A DNA stretch of 63,013 nt from RGIG3009 sp045595445 (lineage in GTDB: Bacteria; Bacillota; Clostridia; Oscillospirales; Acutalibacteraceae), in the NCBI GenBank assembly GCA_045595445.1, contig JAZOAK010000026.1:1-63013 (forward strand). The letters are read 5' to 3'. Shown here piece after piece: positions 40,507 to 49,476 of the stretch; positions within the stretch are counted from its first letter, which is position 1; the number at the start of each line of letters is the position of its first letter. A model generated the notes under the pieces. That model was not told the DNA's origin. It saw only the letters and a program-made list of their open reading frames with translations, and made no database searches. The position numbers were made by a program, and so were the translations under genes.

Positions 40507-41901
40507 TTAGAAATCAGCAGAACCGGTTGTACGGGGGAAGGGAAGCACGTCACGGATGTTCGCCATACCGGTGACGTAGAGGATCAGACGCTCAAAACCG
40601 AGACCGAAACCGGAGTGCTTGGCACCACCGTAACGGCGCAGATCCAAATACCACCAGTAATCCTCGCGGTTGAGTCCGAGTTCGTCCATACGCGCTTCGA
40701 GAAGATCCAAACGTTCTTCGCGCTGACTGCCGCCGATGATTTCGCCGACACCGGGTACCAACAGATCCATTGCCGCGACGGTCTTACCGTCGTCGTTAAG
40801 GCGCATATAGAACGCTTTGATCTCTTTCGGATAATCGGTAACAAAGACCGGCGTTTTATATACCTGTTCGGTCAGATAACGCTCATGCTCGGTTTGCAGA
40901 TCGCAACCCCAATAAACAGGATACTCGAACTCATCTTTGTGCTGTTCCAAGACCTCGATTGCCTGGGTATACGTCACGCGGGTGAAATCGGAATGTACCA
41001 GTGCATTCAAACGTTCCAAGAGGCTCTTATCGTAGAAATCGTTAAAGAATTTCATTTCGTCGGGGCAATTTTCCAGCAGATACGAGATCACGTAGGTGAT
41101 CATATCTTGTGCCAAATCCATGTTGTCCTCGAGATCCGCAAAAGCAAATTCCGGCTCGATCATCCAAAACTCCGCAGCATGACGGGCAGTATAGGACTTT
41201 TCGGCACGGAAAGTCGGACCAAAGGTATAGATCTTGCCGAATGCCATCGCCATACATTCACCGGCAAGCTGACCGGATACCGTCAGCGAGGTGTGCTTGC
41301 CGAAGAAATCCTGCGTATAATCGACGTCACCGTTTTCGGTGCGGGGAATGTTGTTCATATCCAAGGTGGTCAGGTGGAACATCTCACCCGCACCTTCGCA
41401 GTCACTTGAAGTGATGATGGGGGTGTGAGCGTACACGAAGCCGCGTTCTTGGAAGAACCGATGGATCGCGTAAGCAGCGACCGAACGCACACGGAACACC
41501 GCGCTGAAAGTATTGGTGCGGGGGCGAAGATGCGCGATCGTACGCAAAAACTCCATGGAATGACGCTTTTTCTGCAACGGGTAATCCGAAGTAGAAGCAC
41601 CCTCCACCTCGATCGCCGTGGCATGCAGTTCACACGGTTGTTTAGCCTCGGGCGTTAATTGCAGTACACCGCGTACGCAAAGGGCGGCACCGACGTTTTG
41701 ATGGCAGATCTCGTCAAAGTTGTCGAGCTTTGCATCTTCCATAATGACCTGTAAGTTGCGCTGACAACTACCGTCGTTTAATTCGATAAATGCCAACGAT
41801 TTGGATTGGCGCAACGTGCGTACCCAACCGCAGACGGTAAGTTCCTGCTCAGAGAGAGCGGCCGCATCCGCATAAACAGCGGCGATTTCATTTCGTTTCA
41901 T
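40507..41901 (-). CDS. asnS: Asparaginyl-tRNA synthetase
   Basis: 464 residues from ATG 41901, with AAAGGA ten bases upstream; the longer in-frame start at 41922 precedes this site. The N-terminal OB fold (about 20-110: VCGWVRTLRQSKSLAFIELN) binds the anticodon. Class II core: motif 2 FRAEKSYTARHAAEFWMI, motif 3 GFGLGFERLILYVTG, and the flipping loop near EGAGEMF. Length agrees with the usual 460-470. It attaches asparagine to tRNA-Asn, so this organism does not rely only on amidotransferase. Expressed from a promoter at 41944-41971 after the DUF2079 gene. Confidence 0.97.
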   Translation of the reverse strand: MKRNEIAAVYADAAALSEQELTVCGWVRTLRQSKSLAFIELNDGSCQRNLQVIMEDAKLDNFDEICHQNVGAALCVRGVLQLTPEAKQPCELHATAIEVEGASTSDYPLQKKRHSMEFLRTIAHLRPRTNTFSAVFRVRSVAAYAIHRFFQERGFVYAHTPIITSSDCEGAGEMFHLTTLDMNNIPRTENGDVDYTQDFFGKHTSLTVSGQLAGECMAMAFGKIYTFGPTFRAEKSYTARHAAEFWMIEPEFAFADLEDNMDLAQDMITYVISYLLENCPDEMKFFNDFYDKSLLERLNALVHSDFTRVTYTQAIEVLEQHKDEFEYPVYWGCDLQTEHERYLTEQVYKTPVFVTDYPKEIKAFYMRLNDDGKTVAAMDLLVPGVGEIIGGSQREERLDLLEARMDELGLNREDYWWYLDLRRYGGAKHSGFGLGFERLILYVTGMANIRDVLPFPRTTGSADF

Positions 41902-41943
41902 ACCACTAAGTTCCTTTACCAAAAAGATTTATCCATACAGGAC

Positions 41944-41971
41944 ATTATACCAAAGATTACCGAGAAAACAA
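41944..41971 (-). promoter_or_regulatory. Promoter of asnS
   Basis: On the minus strand TTGTTT (41966-41971), 16 bases, TATAAT (41944-41949). There is no room for a T-box leader: the leader is about 40 bases. Confidence 0.65.
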
Positions 41972-41988
41972 GAGCAAATCGAGAATTT

Positions 41989-43746
41989 CTATTCACTTGG
42001 TCGATATAAAACCAAAAGCTCTTCGGTGGACGTCCATATCTCGTACCCTTTTTGCAGGCAGGTATCGCGATAGGTTTCGGAGAACGTGGCGTAGCTTCCA
42101 CGCATATCCAGTACAACGTAATCGGTATCGGGCTCTTCGTGATAAAAATCTTCGTATATCACGTCGCGCTGTGCCAGATGCGCCACCAGCATCGTGGAAG
42201 CGGTTACCGAAGCCTCTTTCGGTATCTCGTCCAATACGGCTTCCATGGCGGTATACGTATCGCTGCCATTGATCCATCGCCCGACGTAAGTCTCGATCTT
42301 CGGCATGACGATCATCGCGTATAAAAAGCAGGAAGAAACCACGCTGAACAACAAGAGATTGCGTTGCTTAGAAAGCGGTCGGTCAGCAGTGTTTTGCACG
42401 TACAGATACAAACAAAAGGCGAGGGAAGCGAAGCTGTATTGAAATCCGATGTCGTACTGATGCACGAAGCCGGACAACAGATTTAACAGGAGTGGCGTCA
42501 GCAACAAATAACGGCTGAACTGCTTTGTTCGCCACAGGATAGCGCCGAACGGCAACAACATCTGCAACAAATAGATAGGTTTTTCGGTGGAAGTGTTTAC
42601 AAAGGATACCACCAGTTCCAGAAAATAATCGGGGGCGCGCAACAAGGTTTGCCAGAACCCGCCAACGGTTGCGGATTCATCGAATAACGCGCTGTAACGC
42701 CCGATCATGGTACCGGTACCGAAGGTATTGAGCAGAAACACCGCTAAGGCAAAATACAAGAGAGACCCTATGATAAGCGGTAACGCCGTGCGGTGATCCT
42801 TGCGGGAAAATAAGAGATATACGCCGAAGATTACGAGAAAAGCGGCGGCATCTTCTTTTACCAATAAAATAAGAATTGCTACGACGATCAACCACCGTTT
42901 ACGGCCGGTTTCGTAACAGTAAAACAACCACAATAACAGCGGAAGCAAAAAGCAGTTCTCGTGTAAGTCATACGAGCAACCGGCGCTTACCGCAGGGTGT
43001 GCGACGTACAGCAGCGCAAACAGCGTGATATACTTGTACGGCAAACGGAAATGCTGTGCCAACAAATACACGGGCAGAATGCCGCTTGCTAATATGACTG
43101 CTTGACTGATCTGCAACGTAACGGGCGAAGGAAATAACATATAGAGAGGTAACAAAAGATAATAGATAGGGGAAATATGAACGGCAAAATGCGAAAGCAG
43201 CATATTGCGTTCCGAGGTGACCAAGGGTAAAAAGCGTTCCTTCATGTTGTGGAACATGTGGCAAAACAGTCCAAAATCAAAGTTTGGCGAAGCAAAGGTG
43301 TAATACCGCATAACGGTAAAAAGGCCGATCCCGACGGCTAATGCAATACCGAACACCAGTACCCATATACGGCAGGCTTTGGAAGACATGTTGTATCCGC
43401 CGCTGAGCGATATCGACCGGTTTTTGAGTGTTGGCAAGGTAACCAGCGCGACGGCAAGCAGTACGAGCAGGAGGTACGCATACGGCGATTTGCCGCCATA
43501 CCGATAGACCAAAACAAGACCGTACAAAGCGGCGCCGCCGCACAGCGTAAGGTCGTCAAGAATTGGCAATCTTCCGTAAATCTTCAACAGACCGAGCGCA
43601 AAAAAAAGCACCGCGAATAACAGGAGAAATAACAAAGAGGGGATGCGAAACCAGATCTCACAGCATTCAAAGAGCGTGCAAAGGCACAGCCAACTGCCGA
43701 GCAGTCGTTTGATGCAGGGGATGGGGGTGAACAACTCCTTAAACAC
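41989..43746 (-). CDS. DUF2079 multi-span membrane protein
   Basis: 585 residues from GTG 43746 with AAAAAGGAGG upstream. About twelve membrane segments and the DUF2079 signature YYTFASPNFDFGLFCHMFHN, followed by HFAVHISPIYYLLLPLYMLF and HDLHENCFLL-like HENCFLLPLLLW; the arrangement resembles GT-C glycosyltransferases or PMT-like proteins that use polyprenyl-linked sugars. Third gene of an operon with the phosphodiester glycosidase and the unknown membrane protein, so an envelope-polymer role is likely. The specific reaction is unknown. Confidence 0.85.
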   Translation of the reverse strand: MFKELFTPIPCIKRLLGSWLCLCTLFECCEIWFRIPSLLFLLLFAVLFFALGLLKIYGRLPILDDLTLCGGAALYGLVLVYRYGGKSPYAYLLLVLLAVALVTLPTLKNRSISLSGGYNMSSKACRIWVLVFGIALAVGIGLFTVMRYYTFASPNFDFGLFCHMFHNMKERFLPLVTSERNMLLSHFAVHISPIYYLLLPLYMLFPSPVTLQISQAVILASGILPVYLLAQHFRLPYKYITLFALLYVAHPAVSAGCSYDLHENCFLLPLLLWLFYCYETGRKRWLIVVAILILLVKEDAAAFLVIFGVYLLFSRKDHRTALPLIIGSLLYFALAVFLLNTFGTGTMIGRYSALFDESATVGGFWQTLLRAPDYFLELVVSFVNTSTEKPIYLLQMLLPFGAILWRTKQFSRYLLLTPLLLNLLSGFVHQYDIGFQYSFASLAFCLYLYVQNTADRPLSKQRNLLLFSVVSSCFLYAMIVMPKIETYVGRWINGSDTYTAMEAVLDEIPKEASVTASTMLVAHLAQRDVIYEDFYHEEPDTDYVVLDMRGSYATFSETYRDTCLQKGYEIWTSTEELLVLYRPSE

Positions 43747-43783
43747 TGTGGAACCTCCTTTTTCGCTTGATTAACGGATTTTG

Positions 43784-45019
43784 TTAATTTGCTGTTGTGG
43801 TTGTTTCGGTGTTGGTGGTTGTGGTCGTCGCGTCCGACGTGTCGGTGTCGGTATCCGAATCCGAGGACTCCTCGATGATATTCGTCAGCGCCACCAACTT
43901 CCATTCGTCCTCAATTTGCACAAACGTGACACGGCAATGGAACGGCGCACCGTCAATTTCGGTTTTCCCCAAATAATATTTTGGCAGAAAACTTACTTCG
44001 CAGGTGAAATCGGAACCGGTGAATTGCGAATATGCCGAAACGTTTACATCCGAGAACTCATAGGAAGAATGTCCCGTGAACCATTGATTGTCAAAACCAC
44101 GGATGGTTTGATACAGATCGCTTTTTTTGTGAATTAATTTCAGTAATTCTTCTTTTTTGGCATCACGTGCCACGAATTTGGCATACAAGAACGTGGCATC
44201 TTGCGCAATCGTTTCACGCTCGGTACGGAGTATTTCCGCCACGGGCTGATAGATTTCGTACACGTAGTCACTTGTATGTGCAACCTCGCAGACGTCACCG
44301 CTCAGCGCAAGTGCTTCAACGGTGGGCGGATTCAAGAGGTTTTCCAAGGTGTAGCGGTAAACAACGGGAAGATCCTCGGTCTCACTCATGCTGTTCCATA
44401 CCGTTTGCTGTGCGGACTCACTTGTCAAGTTCAAAAGTGAGACGTCCACACCGTTGACCGTGATACGCACGTTATCCGCGGCAATAATGGAAACGGGGGG
44501 CAAGTATTCTACTTCTGTGAGGTAGTTCCACGCGGTTTCGCCCCACTCAGGGTTTTTGATAAGCGTGAGATTGCTGACACGTTTATCTTCAATATAAATG
44601 GTGTACTCTTTGCGTTCTTCTGTTGAGGTTACTTTTTCCCGCACGGAAAGGGTCGAGAGATCGCCGTCATACAAGCGATCAAGATATTTGAAGTATTCTT
44701 CTTTGGTATTTAGGATCGTTTCTTCAAATTCCGAAGAGGCGTAGATGGCTTCATAGTCGCCGTCCTGTATCCACTGTAAATAGTTTGTCAAGGCGGCGTT
44801 TGAAGTTCCCGCTTCGTAGGCTTCAAGGTGATTGTAGAAGAACCATAAAGCGACGGTGATGCACACTATCAGCACGGCAAAATACACGCTCAGTATTTTG
44901 AGGAATTTTCGTTTCTTGGGAGGCGGGGTACTATCTTCGGGATATACCGGCACTTCCATAACGGTATCTTCTGCCAAAATGGTTGCGGATTGTTCTTGTA
45001 ATATGGTATTTTCAGTCAT
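43784..45019 (-). CDS. Single-span membrane protein with extracellular domain, unrecognised
   Basis: 411 residues from ATG 45019, eight bases after GGAGG; a longer start at 45037 lies before that site. A cytoplasmic N-terminus of about 35 residues is followed by one span (ILSVYFAVLIVCITVALWFF), then about 330 extracellular residues, and a Thr/Asp-rich tail. The external part (about 65-250) has the alternating helix-strand look of NTF2-like/MecA_N-like folds (YLQWIQDGDYEAIYASSEF), but I do not recognise a family. Second gene of the envelope operon, 14 bases after the phosphodiester glycosidase and 37 bases before DUF2079. Confidence 0.7.
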   Translation of the reverse strand: MTENTILQEQSATILAEDTVMEVPVYPEDSTPPPKKRKFLKILSVYFAVLIVCITVALWFFYNHLEAYEAGTSNAALTNYLQWIQDGDYEAIYASSEFEETILNTKEEYFKYLDRLYDGDLSTLSVREKVTSTEERKEYTIYIEDKRVSNLTLIKNPEWGETAWNYLTEVEYLPPVSIIAADNVRITVNGVDVSLLNLTSESAQQTVWNSMSETEDLPVVYRYTLENLLNPPTVEALALSGDVCEVAHTSDYVYEIYQPVAEILRTERETIAQDATFLYAKFVARDAKKEELLKLIHKKSDLYQTIRGFDNQWFTGHSSYEFSDVNVSAYSQFTGSDFTCEVSFLPKYYLGKTEIDGAPFHCRVTFVQIEDEWKLVALTNIIEESSDSDTDTDTSDATTTTTNTETTTTAN

Positions 45020-45033
45020 AGAGAATCCTCCAA

Positions 45034-46032
45034 TCAAACCACAATGAGAGCGGTCGGCAGTTTGCGCAATCCGCCGAAGGCGTAGCGATGATTAATGATA
45101 TCGCCGTTATACAACATGGCGGTAGAGGTGCCGCCGTCAAGATTGGCGGCGTTGATAGCACCGTATTTCATCATAACCTCAATACAATCCTTGTAGGTAG
45201 CACCGATGCTTTGCGGTTGACGGCCGTCAATTACCAAGATCAGCACCGCACCGTCTGCGCGTTGTCCGACCACGGTTCGCGGGTTGATGCCACCGCTTAT
45301 ACCGGAAATTTCCGCGGGAGTACCGTTTATGATAAAAGCGGGACCGAAACTGACGGCATCGCGCATGTTTTGATCCAACGCTTTTTTAGCAGACATTCTG
45401 CCCACGATCAAGCGGTTGTTGTTGTCAAAGCCGACAAGAGAGGAGACATCACCTTCGGCGCCGTATACCAACTTACCGTCACGAATGACGATGCCGGTCG
45501 GCAGACCGCCGAGTCCTTTGCCTTCTTCGTCCCAAAAGCCACCGCCGTTCACAGCGGCGACGGCATTGTTTTCTTCGGCAAATTTGCATATGTTTTTGCC
45601 AATAATGGTTTCACCGAACGTATCCAGCGAAGCAAACCTTACCCGTGACGGATCGTGCACGATCATCATTTTGCCGGAGTAGGAAGGACCGCTGATATTC
45701 AGTACTTCAATCGTTTGGGGATCGATATTTTCTTCCTTTTCGGTAAATTCGGTTGTGTTATCCGTGCTTTCGTCGGTTTCAATGACGGCGTTTCCGGCTG
45801 TAATACCGTTGATCTCTTCCTCGGAAAGAAAAATTGAGGGCACAAATTTTAAGGCGCTGGTTTCCAAAAGACTGTTGACAAACAAGTCGCGAGCCGTCGG
45901 AGACGGTCCTTTGAACAATACCCAACAGACACCTACCACGGCGATCACCAAGGCGAGCAGTGTCGTCCCGAGAATGGCAAAAAAACGGCCGACGAATCGC
46001 CCGAAAGCGGCACCTTTCGAATTGCGTTGCAT
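45034..46032 (-). CDS. Phosphodiester glycosidase (NAGPA-type) membrane protein
   Basis: 332 residues from ATG 46032, with AGGTG nine bases upstream; a longer frame from 46146 is rejected because its extra part covers the promoter. One N-terminal span (FFAILGTTLLALVIAVVGVC) anchors an extracellular NAGPA/PF09992 domain with the motifs VAAVNGGGFWDEEGKG, GLPTGIVIRDGKLVYG, RTVVGQRADGAVLILVIDGR and AINAANLDGGTSTAML. Relatives cleave GlcNAc-1-P phosphodiester bonds or occur in exopolysaccharide pathways. First gene of a three-gene envelope operon. It diverges from cca. Confidence 0.88.
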   Translation of the reverse strand: MQRNSKGAAFGRFVGRFFAILGTTLLALVIAVVGVCWVLFKGPSPTARDLFVNSLLETSALKFVPSIFLSEEEINGITAGNAVIETDESTDNTTEFTEKEENIDPQTIEVLNISGPSYSGKMMIVHDPSRVRFASLDTFGETIIGKNICKFAEENNAVAAVNGGGFWDEEGKGLGGLPTGIVIRDGKLVYGAEGDVSSLVGFDNNNRLIVGRMSAKKALDQNMRDAVSFGPAFIINGTPAEISGISGGINPRTVVGQRADGAVLILVIDGRQPQSIGATYKDCIEVMMKYGAINAANLDGGTSTAMLYNGDIINHRYAFGGLRKLPTALIVV

Positions 46033-46073
46033 GATATACATCACCTGTTTTTCTAAAATACTATACAAAGAAT

Positions 46074-46103
46074 ATAATACTATATCTATCGTCGTGTTGT
46101 CAA
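46074..46103 (-). promoter_or_regulatory. Promoter of the envelope operon
   Basis: On the minus strand TTGACA (46098-46103), 18 bases, TATTAT (46074-46079). Confidence 0.65.
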
Positions 46104-46114
46104 TCGTTTCGTAC

Positions 46115-46143
46115 TTTACAGAAGTGCTTGACAATGATATACT
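46115..46143 (+). promoter_or_regulatory. Promoter of cca
   Basis: TTTACA (46115-46120), 17 bases, TATACT (46138-46143), followed ten bases later by AAAGGAGG. Confidence 0.7.
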
Positions 46144-46168
46144 CATAAGCAGAAAGGAGGCGAGAGTT

Positions 46169-47515
46169 ATGCATCTTCCGTCGTATGTTTGTGAAACGTT
46201 ATCCGCGTTGGAACGTGCCGGTTTTGAGGCTTACGTTGTCGGTGGTTGTGTGCGTGACAGCCTTCTCGGTTTAGTGCCGCATGATTTTGACCTGTGTACC
46301 AATGCGTTGCCGGAACAGATTTCAGCGGTATTTGCGACGAAAACGGTAATTCCCACGGGTATTCAGCACGGCACGGTTACGGTCATTGCGGAGGGCCATC
46401 CGTTAGAGATCACGACCTACCGCACTGAAATCGGTTATCACGATCACCGCCATCCCGATACGGTAGAGTTCGTCAGCACCATTGAACAAGATCTTGGCCG
46501 TCGCGATTTTACGGTCAATGCCATGGCATATCACCCGACACGCGGGCTCGTTGATCCGTTCGGTGGGGCTGCCGATGTGGAAAAGCGGTTACTGCGTGCC
46601 GTGGGTGACCCCAAAACGCGCTTTGAAGAAGATGCTTTGCGTATGTTGCGTGCGTTGCGCTTTGCTGCGACGTATGGCTTGAAGATTGAAGAGAACACCC
46701 AAAAAGAACTTCTTGCTTGTGCGCCGCTCTTAACGGAGATCGCCGCCGAACGTGTGGGGGCGGAACTGGGACGCATGTTGGCAGGTAACCATATTGATAC
46801 CGTGATTTACGATCTGTATCCTGTCTTGTTTCCCATTTTGCCGGAACTCAAAGCCGCACAAGACGTGGATCAACACAGTCGTTATCACCATTTGGACGTC
46901 CTCGCGCATATATTGACGGCAGTGGCTTGTGCCGAAGCGGATACCACCGTAAGGTTAGCGGCGTTGTTGCACGACATCGGCAAGCCGTATTGTTTTTCAT
47001 TGGACGATCAAGGCAACGGTCACTTTTACGGTCATGCCGAGATTGGGGAACGCATGGCACGAGACGTTTTGTGCCGTTTACGTTTTGATAACAAAACTAC
47101 GGAAAACGTTTGCTTGTTGATTCGGTACCACGATACGACCATCGAACGCACCGATAAAGCGGTTCGGCGGTGGATGAACCGCTTAGGTGTGCCGCTGCTT
47201 CGTCAGTTATTGGCGCTCAAACGAGCGGATGCGATGGCGCACGCCGTCGAGTTGATGGACGGTCGCTTGCAGGAACTGAATGATATTAACGAACGGATAA
47301 ACAACCTCCTCGCACAGCAAGCCTGCTTCTCTCTTAAAGATCTTGCGGTGAACGGCAGCGACCTTTTGGCCATTGGTGTTCCTCCCGGTAAAGCGGTCGG
47401 CGAGTGCCTTCGGTGGCTTTTGGATGAGATCATGGATGAGCGTTTGGAGAATACTGCCGCTATTTTATTGGAAGCTGTCCGAAAAAGGCTTGATTATTTT
47501 ACAGAAAAACGATAA
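46169..47515 (+). CDS. cca: CCA tRNA nucleotidyltransferase with HD domain
   Basis: 448 residues from ATG 46169, with AAAGGAGG at 46153-46160; the open frame extends upstream to 45755 but that part covers the divergent promoters. Class II nucleotidyltransferase head: VVGGCVRDSLLG then catalytic DFD (Asp39, Asp41) and the LGRRDFTVNAMAYHP motif; RFEEDALRMLRALRFAATYG binds CTP/ATP. The middle-to-C-terminal part has an HD phosphohydrolase signature LAALLHDIGKPYCF. It adds or repairs the 3' CCA of tRNAs; tRNA-Leu here already encodes CCA. prfC follows 36 bases later. Confidence 0.95.
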   Translation: MHLPSYVCETLSALERAGFEAYVVGGCVRDSLLGLVPHDFDLCTNALPEQISAVFATKTVIPTGIQHGTVTVIAEGHPLEITTYRTEIGYHDHRHPDTVEFVSTIEQDLGRRDFTVNAMAYHPTRGLVDPFGGAADVEKRLLRAVGDPKTRFEEDALRMLRALRFAATYGLKIEENTQKELLACAPLLTEIAAERVGAELGRMLAGNHIDTVIYDLYPVLFPILPELKAAQDVDQHSRYHHLDVLAHILTAVACAEADTTVRLAALLHDIGKPYCFSLDDQGNGHFYGHAEIGERMARDVLCRLRFDNKTTENVCLLIRYHDTTIERTDKAVRRWMNRLGVPLLRQLLALKRADAMAHAVELMDGRLQELNDINERINNLLAQQACFSLKDLAVNGSDLLAIGVPPGKAVGECLRWLLDEIMDERLENTAAILLEAVRKRLDYFTEKR

Positions 47516-47518
47516 AAT
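47490..47518 (+). promoter_or_regulatory. Probable promoter of prfC inside the end of cca
   Basis: TTGATT (47490-47495), 17 bases, TAAAAT (47513-47518), 33 bases before the GTG start of prfC. Confidence 0.5.
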
Positions 47519-47551
47519 ATAGGATAATGTTTTAGACGGAGGGTACTTTTT

Positions 47552-49138
47552 GTGGCACAGTTTACCAAAGAGATAGAAAAGCGGCGTACCTTTGCGATCA
47601 TTTCGCATCCTGACGCCGGTAAAACCACCTTAACCGAAAAGTTTTTGCTGTACGGCGGCGCGATTGCCTCTGCCGGTATGGTCAAAGGCAAAAAATCCAT
47701 GAAGCACGCGGTTTCTGACTGGATGGAGATCGAAAAGCAGCGTGGTATTTCCGTTACCTCTTCCGTTTTGCAGTTTGAGTATGACGGTTATTGCATCAAT
47801 ATTCTGGACACCCCCGGTCACCAGGATTTCTCGGAAGATACCTATCGTACGCTGATGGCGGCGGACTCCGCGGTAATGGTGATCGATGCTTCAAAAGGTG
47901 TGGAAAAGCAGACTATCAAGTTATTTAAGGTCTGTATGCTCAGAGATATCCCGGTGTTTACCTTTATCAATAAAATGGATCGCGAAGCGCGCGATCCGTA
48001 TGACCTAATGGCGGACATTGAAAGCGTTCTTGGTATCAAGACTTATCCTGTCAACTGGCCGATCGGCTCGGGTAAAGAATTTAAAGGTGTTTACGAGCGC
48101 GAAAAAGAGCGGGTGCTGTCCTTCACTTACAATGGTATCGGACATGAAGCAGATGAAAAAGCAACCGATATGGATGATCCCGCTTTGAAAGAAATGCTCG
48201 GCGATACGTTGTATCAAACCCTCATGGACGATCGCGAATTGTTGGACGGCGCCGGCGATGAGTTTGATCTTGAAGCCGTTCGCCACGGCAAGCTGTCACC
48301 GGTATTCTTCGGTTCCGCTCTCACGAATTTCGGTGTAGAGCCGTTTTTGGAAAACTTCTTAAAAATGACGACGTCGCCGCTTTCACGTGCGTCCTCGCAA
48401 GGGGAGATCGATCCGTTTAACGATGATTTTTCCGCTTTTGTTTTCAAAATTCAAGCGAACATGAATAAAGCGCACCGCGATCGCATTGCGTTTATGCGCA
48501 TCTGCTCCGGCAGATTTGAAAAAGGACAGGAAGTCAATCACGTACAGGGCGGGCGCAAGATCAAATTGTCGCAACCGCAACAGATGATGGCGCAGGATCG
48601 TGAGATCGTGGAAGAAGCGTTTGCCGGCGATATTATCGGTGTGTTTGATCCGGGTATTTTCTCTATCGGTGATACGGTGTGTGCTTCCTCCAAGAAATTT
48701 GAATTTGAGGGTATTCCGACCTTTGCACCGGAGCATTTCCGCTTGGTGCGTCAGAAGGATACCATGAAGCGCAAACAATTTATCAAGGGTACCTCGCAGA
48801 TTGCGCAGGAAGGCGCTATCCAGATTTTCCAAGAGCCGGGCGGCGGTATGGAAGAAGTGATCGTCGGCGTGGTCGGTACGCTGCAATTTGACGTGCTGGA
48901 ATATCGCTTAAAGAATGAGTACGGTGTGGATGTGATTATGGAAGGTCTGCCGTACCAGTACATTCGTTGGGTAGTTGGCGAAAATGTGGACGTAAAGGCT
49001 CTCGACTTAACGTCGGATACCAAATATGTGCAAGATCTTAAAGGAAATCCGCTGCTGCTTTTCACCAGCAGTTGGAACATTCAATGGGCGCTTGATCATA
49101 ACAAAGACTTACAATTACAGGAGTTTAGCCGTTCGTGA
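47552..49138 (+). CDS. prfC: Peptide chain release factor 3
   Basis: 528 residues from GTG 47552 with ACGGAGGG upstream. Translational GTPase: G1 SHPDAGKTT (18-26), switch I RGISVTSS, G3 DTPGHQDFSED, G4 NKMDRE. The insertion and C-terminal domains typical of RF3 are present (FNDDFSAFVFKIQANMNKAH, QFDVLEYRLKNEYGVDV). It recycles RF1/RF2 from the ribosome after termination. First of a tightly packed series with the ArsC-like gene, mutY and dCMP deaminase that share overlapping stops and starts. Confidence 0.97.
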   Translation: MAQFTKEIEKRRTFAIISHPDAGKTTLTEKFLLYGGAIASAGMVKGKKSMKHAVSDWMEIEKQRGISVTSSVLQFEYDGYCINILDTPGHQDFSEDTYRTLMAADSAVMVIDASKGVEKQTIKLFKVCMLRDIPVFTFINKMDREARDPYDLMADIESVLGIKTYPVNWPIGSGKEFKGVYEREKERVLSFTYNGIGHEADEKATDMDDPALKEMLGDTLYQTLMDDRELLDGAGDEFDLEAVRHGKLSPVFFGSALTNFGVEPFLENFLKMTTSPLSRASSQGEIDPFNDDFSAFVFKIQANMNKAHRDRIAFMRICSGRFEKGQEVNHVQGGRKIKLSQPQQMMAQDREIVEEAFAGDIIGVFDPGIFSIGDTVCASSKKFEFEGIPTFAPEHFRLVRQKDTMKRKQFIKGTSQIAQEGAIQIFQEPGGGMEEVIVGVVGTLQFDVLEYRLKNEYGVDVIMEGLPYQYIRWVVGENVDVKALDLTSDTKYVQDLKGNPLLLFTSSWNIQWALDHNKDLQLQEFSRS

Positions 49139-49476
49139 TGAATATTCAGATCTTCGGAAAATCCAAATGCTTTGATACCAAAAAAGCAGAACGGTATTTT
49201 AAGGAGCGCGGCATTCGTTTTCAGCGTATTGAACTGGATAAGTACGGCATCAGCCGCGGGGAATTTCAATCGGTCAAAGCGGTGGTGGGGCTGGATGCTT
49301 TAATTGATCCGAAAGCCAAAGAGGCAGTACTGATACAGTATCTTGCTTATGAAAGCGATAAGGAAGAAAAACTTCTTGAAACCCCAAAAGCGTTGCGTAC
49401 ACCTATTGTGCGTAACGGAAAACTTGCCACCGTGGGATATTGTCCAGACGTGTGGGAAACGTGGAGAACACTATGA
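49138..49476 (+). CDS. ArsC/Spx-family thioredoxin-fold protein
   Basis: 112 residues from ATG 49138 (GTG 49135 also possible); the A at 49138 is shared with the prfC stop. ArsC-like fold with the N-terminal IFGKSKCFDTKKAERYF and C-terminal TPIVRNGKLATVGY, lacking the CX5R phosphatase loop. The single Cys of the KCFDT motif replaces the CXXC of Spx. Such short ArsC-like proteins may act as glutaredoxin-like reductases or Spx-like regulators; I cannot decide. Overlaps mutY by ATGA. Confidence 0.75.
   Translation: MNIQIFGKSKCFDTKKAERYFKERGIRFQRIELDKYGISRGEFQSVKAVVGLDALIDPKAKEAVLIQYLAYESDKEEKLLETPKALRTPIVRNGKLATVGYCPDVWETWRTL

Noticed and set aside
40615..41409. Plus-strand reading frame of 264 codons
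   Set aside because: Antisense to asnS, without family motifs or a ribosome-binding site.
41902..41943. T-box leader before asnS
   Set aside because: The leader is only about 40 bases, too short for a T-box, and no conserved T-box sequence is visible.
46127..46143. TTGACA followed by TATACT as a promoter pair
   Set aside because: Only four bases separate the two boxes; the TTTACA at 46115 with a 17-base spacer fits instead.
45755..46168. N-terminal extension of cca
   Set aside because: The frame is open but covers the antisense strand of the phosphodiester glycosidase gene and both divergent promoters; the ATG at 46169 has a perfect AAAGGAGG site.
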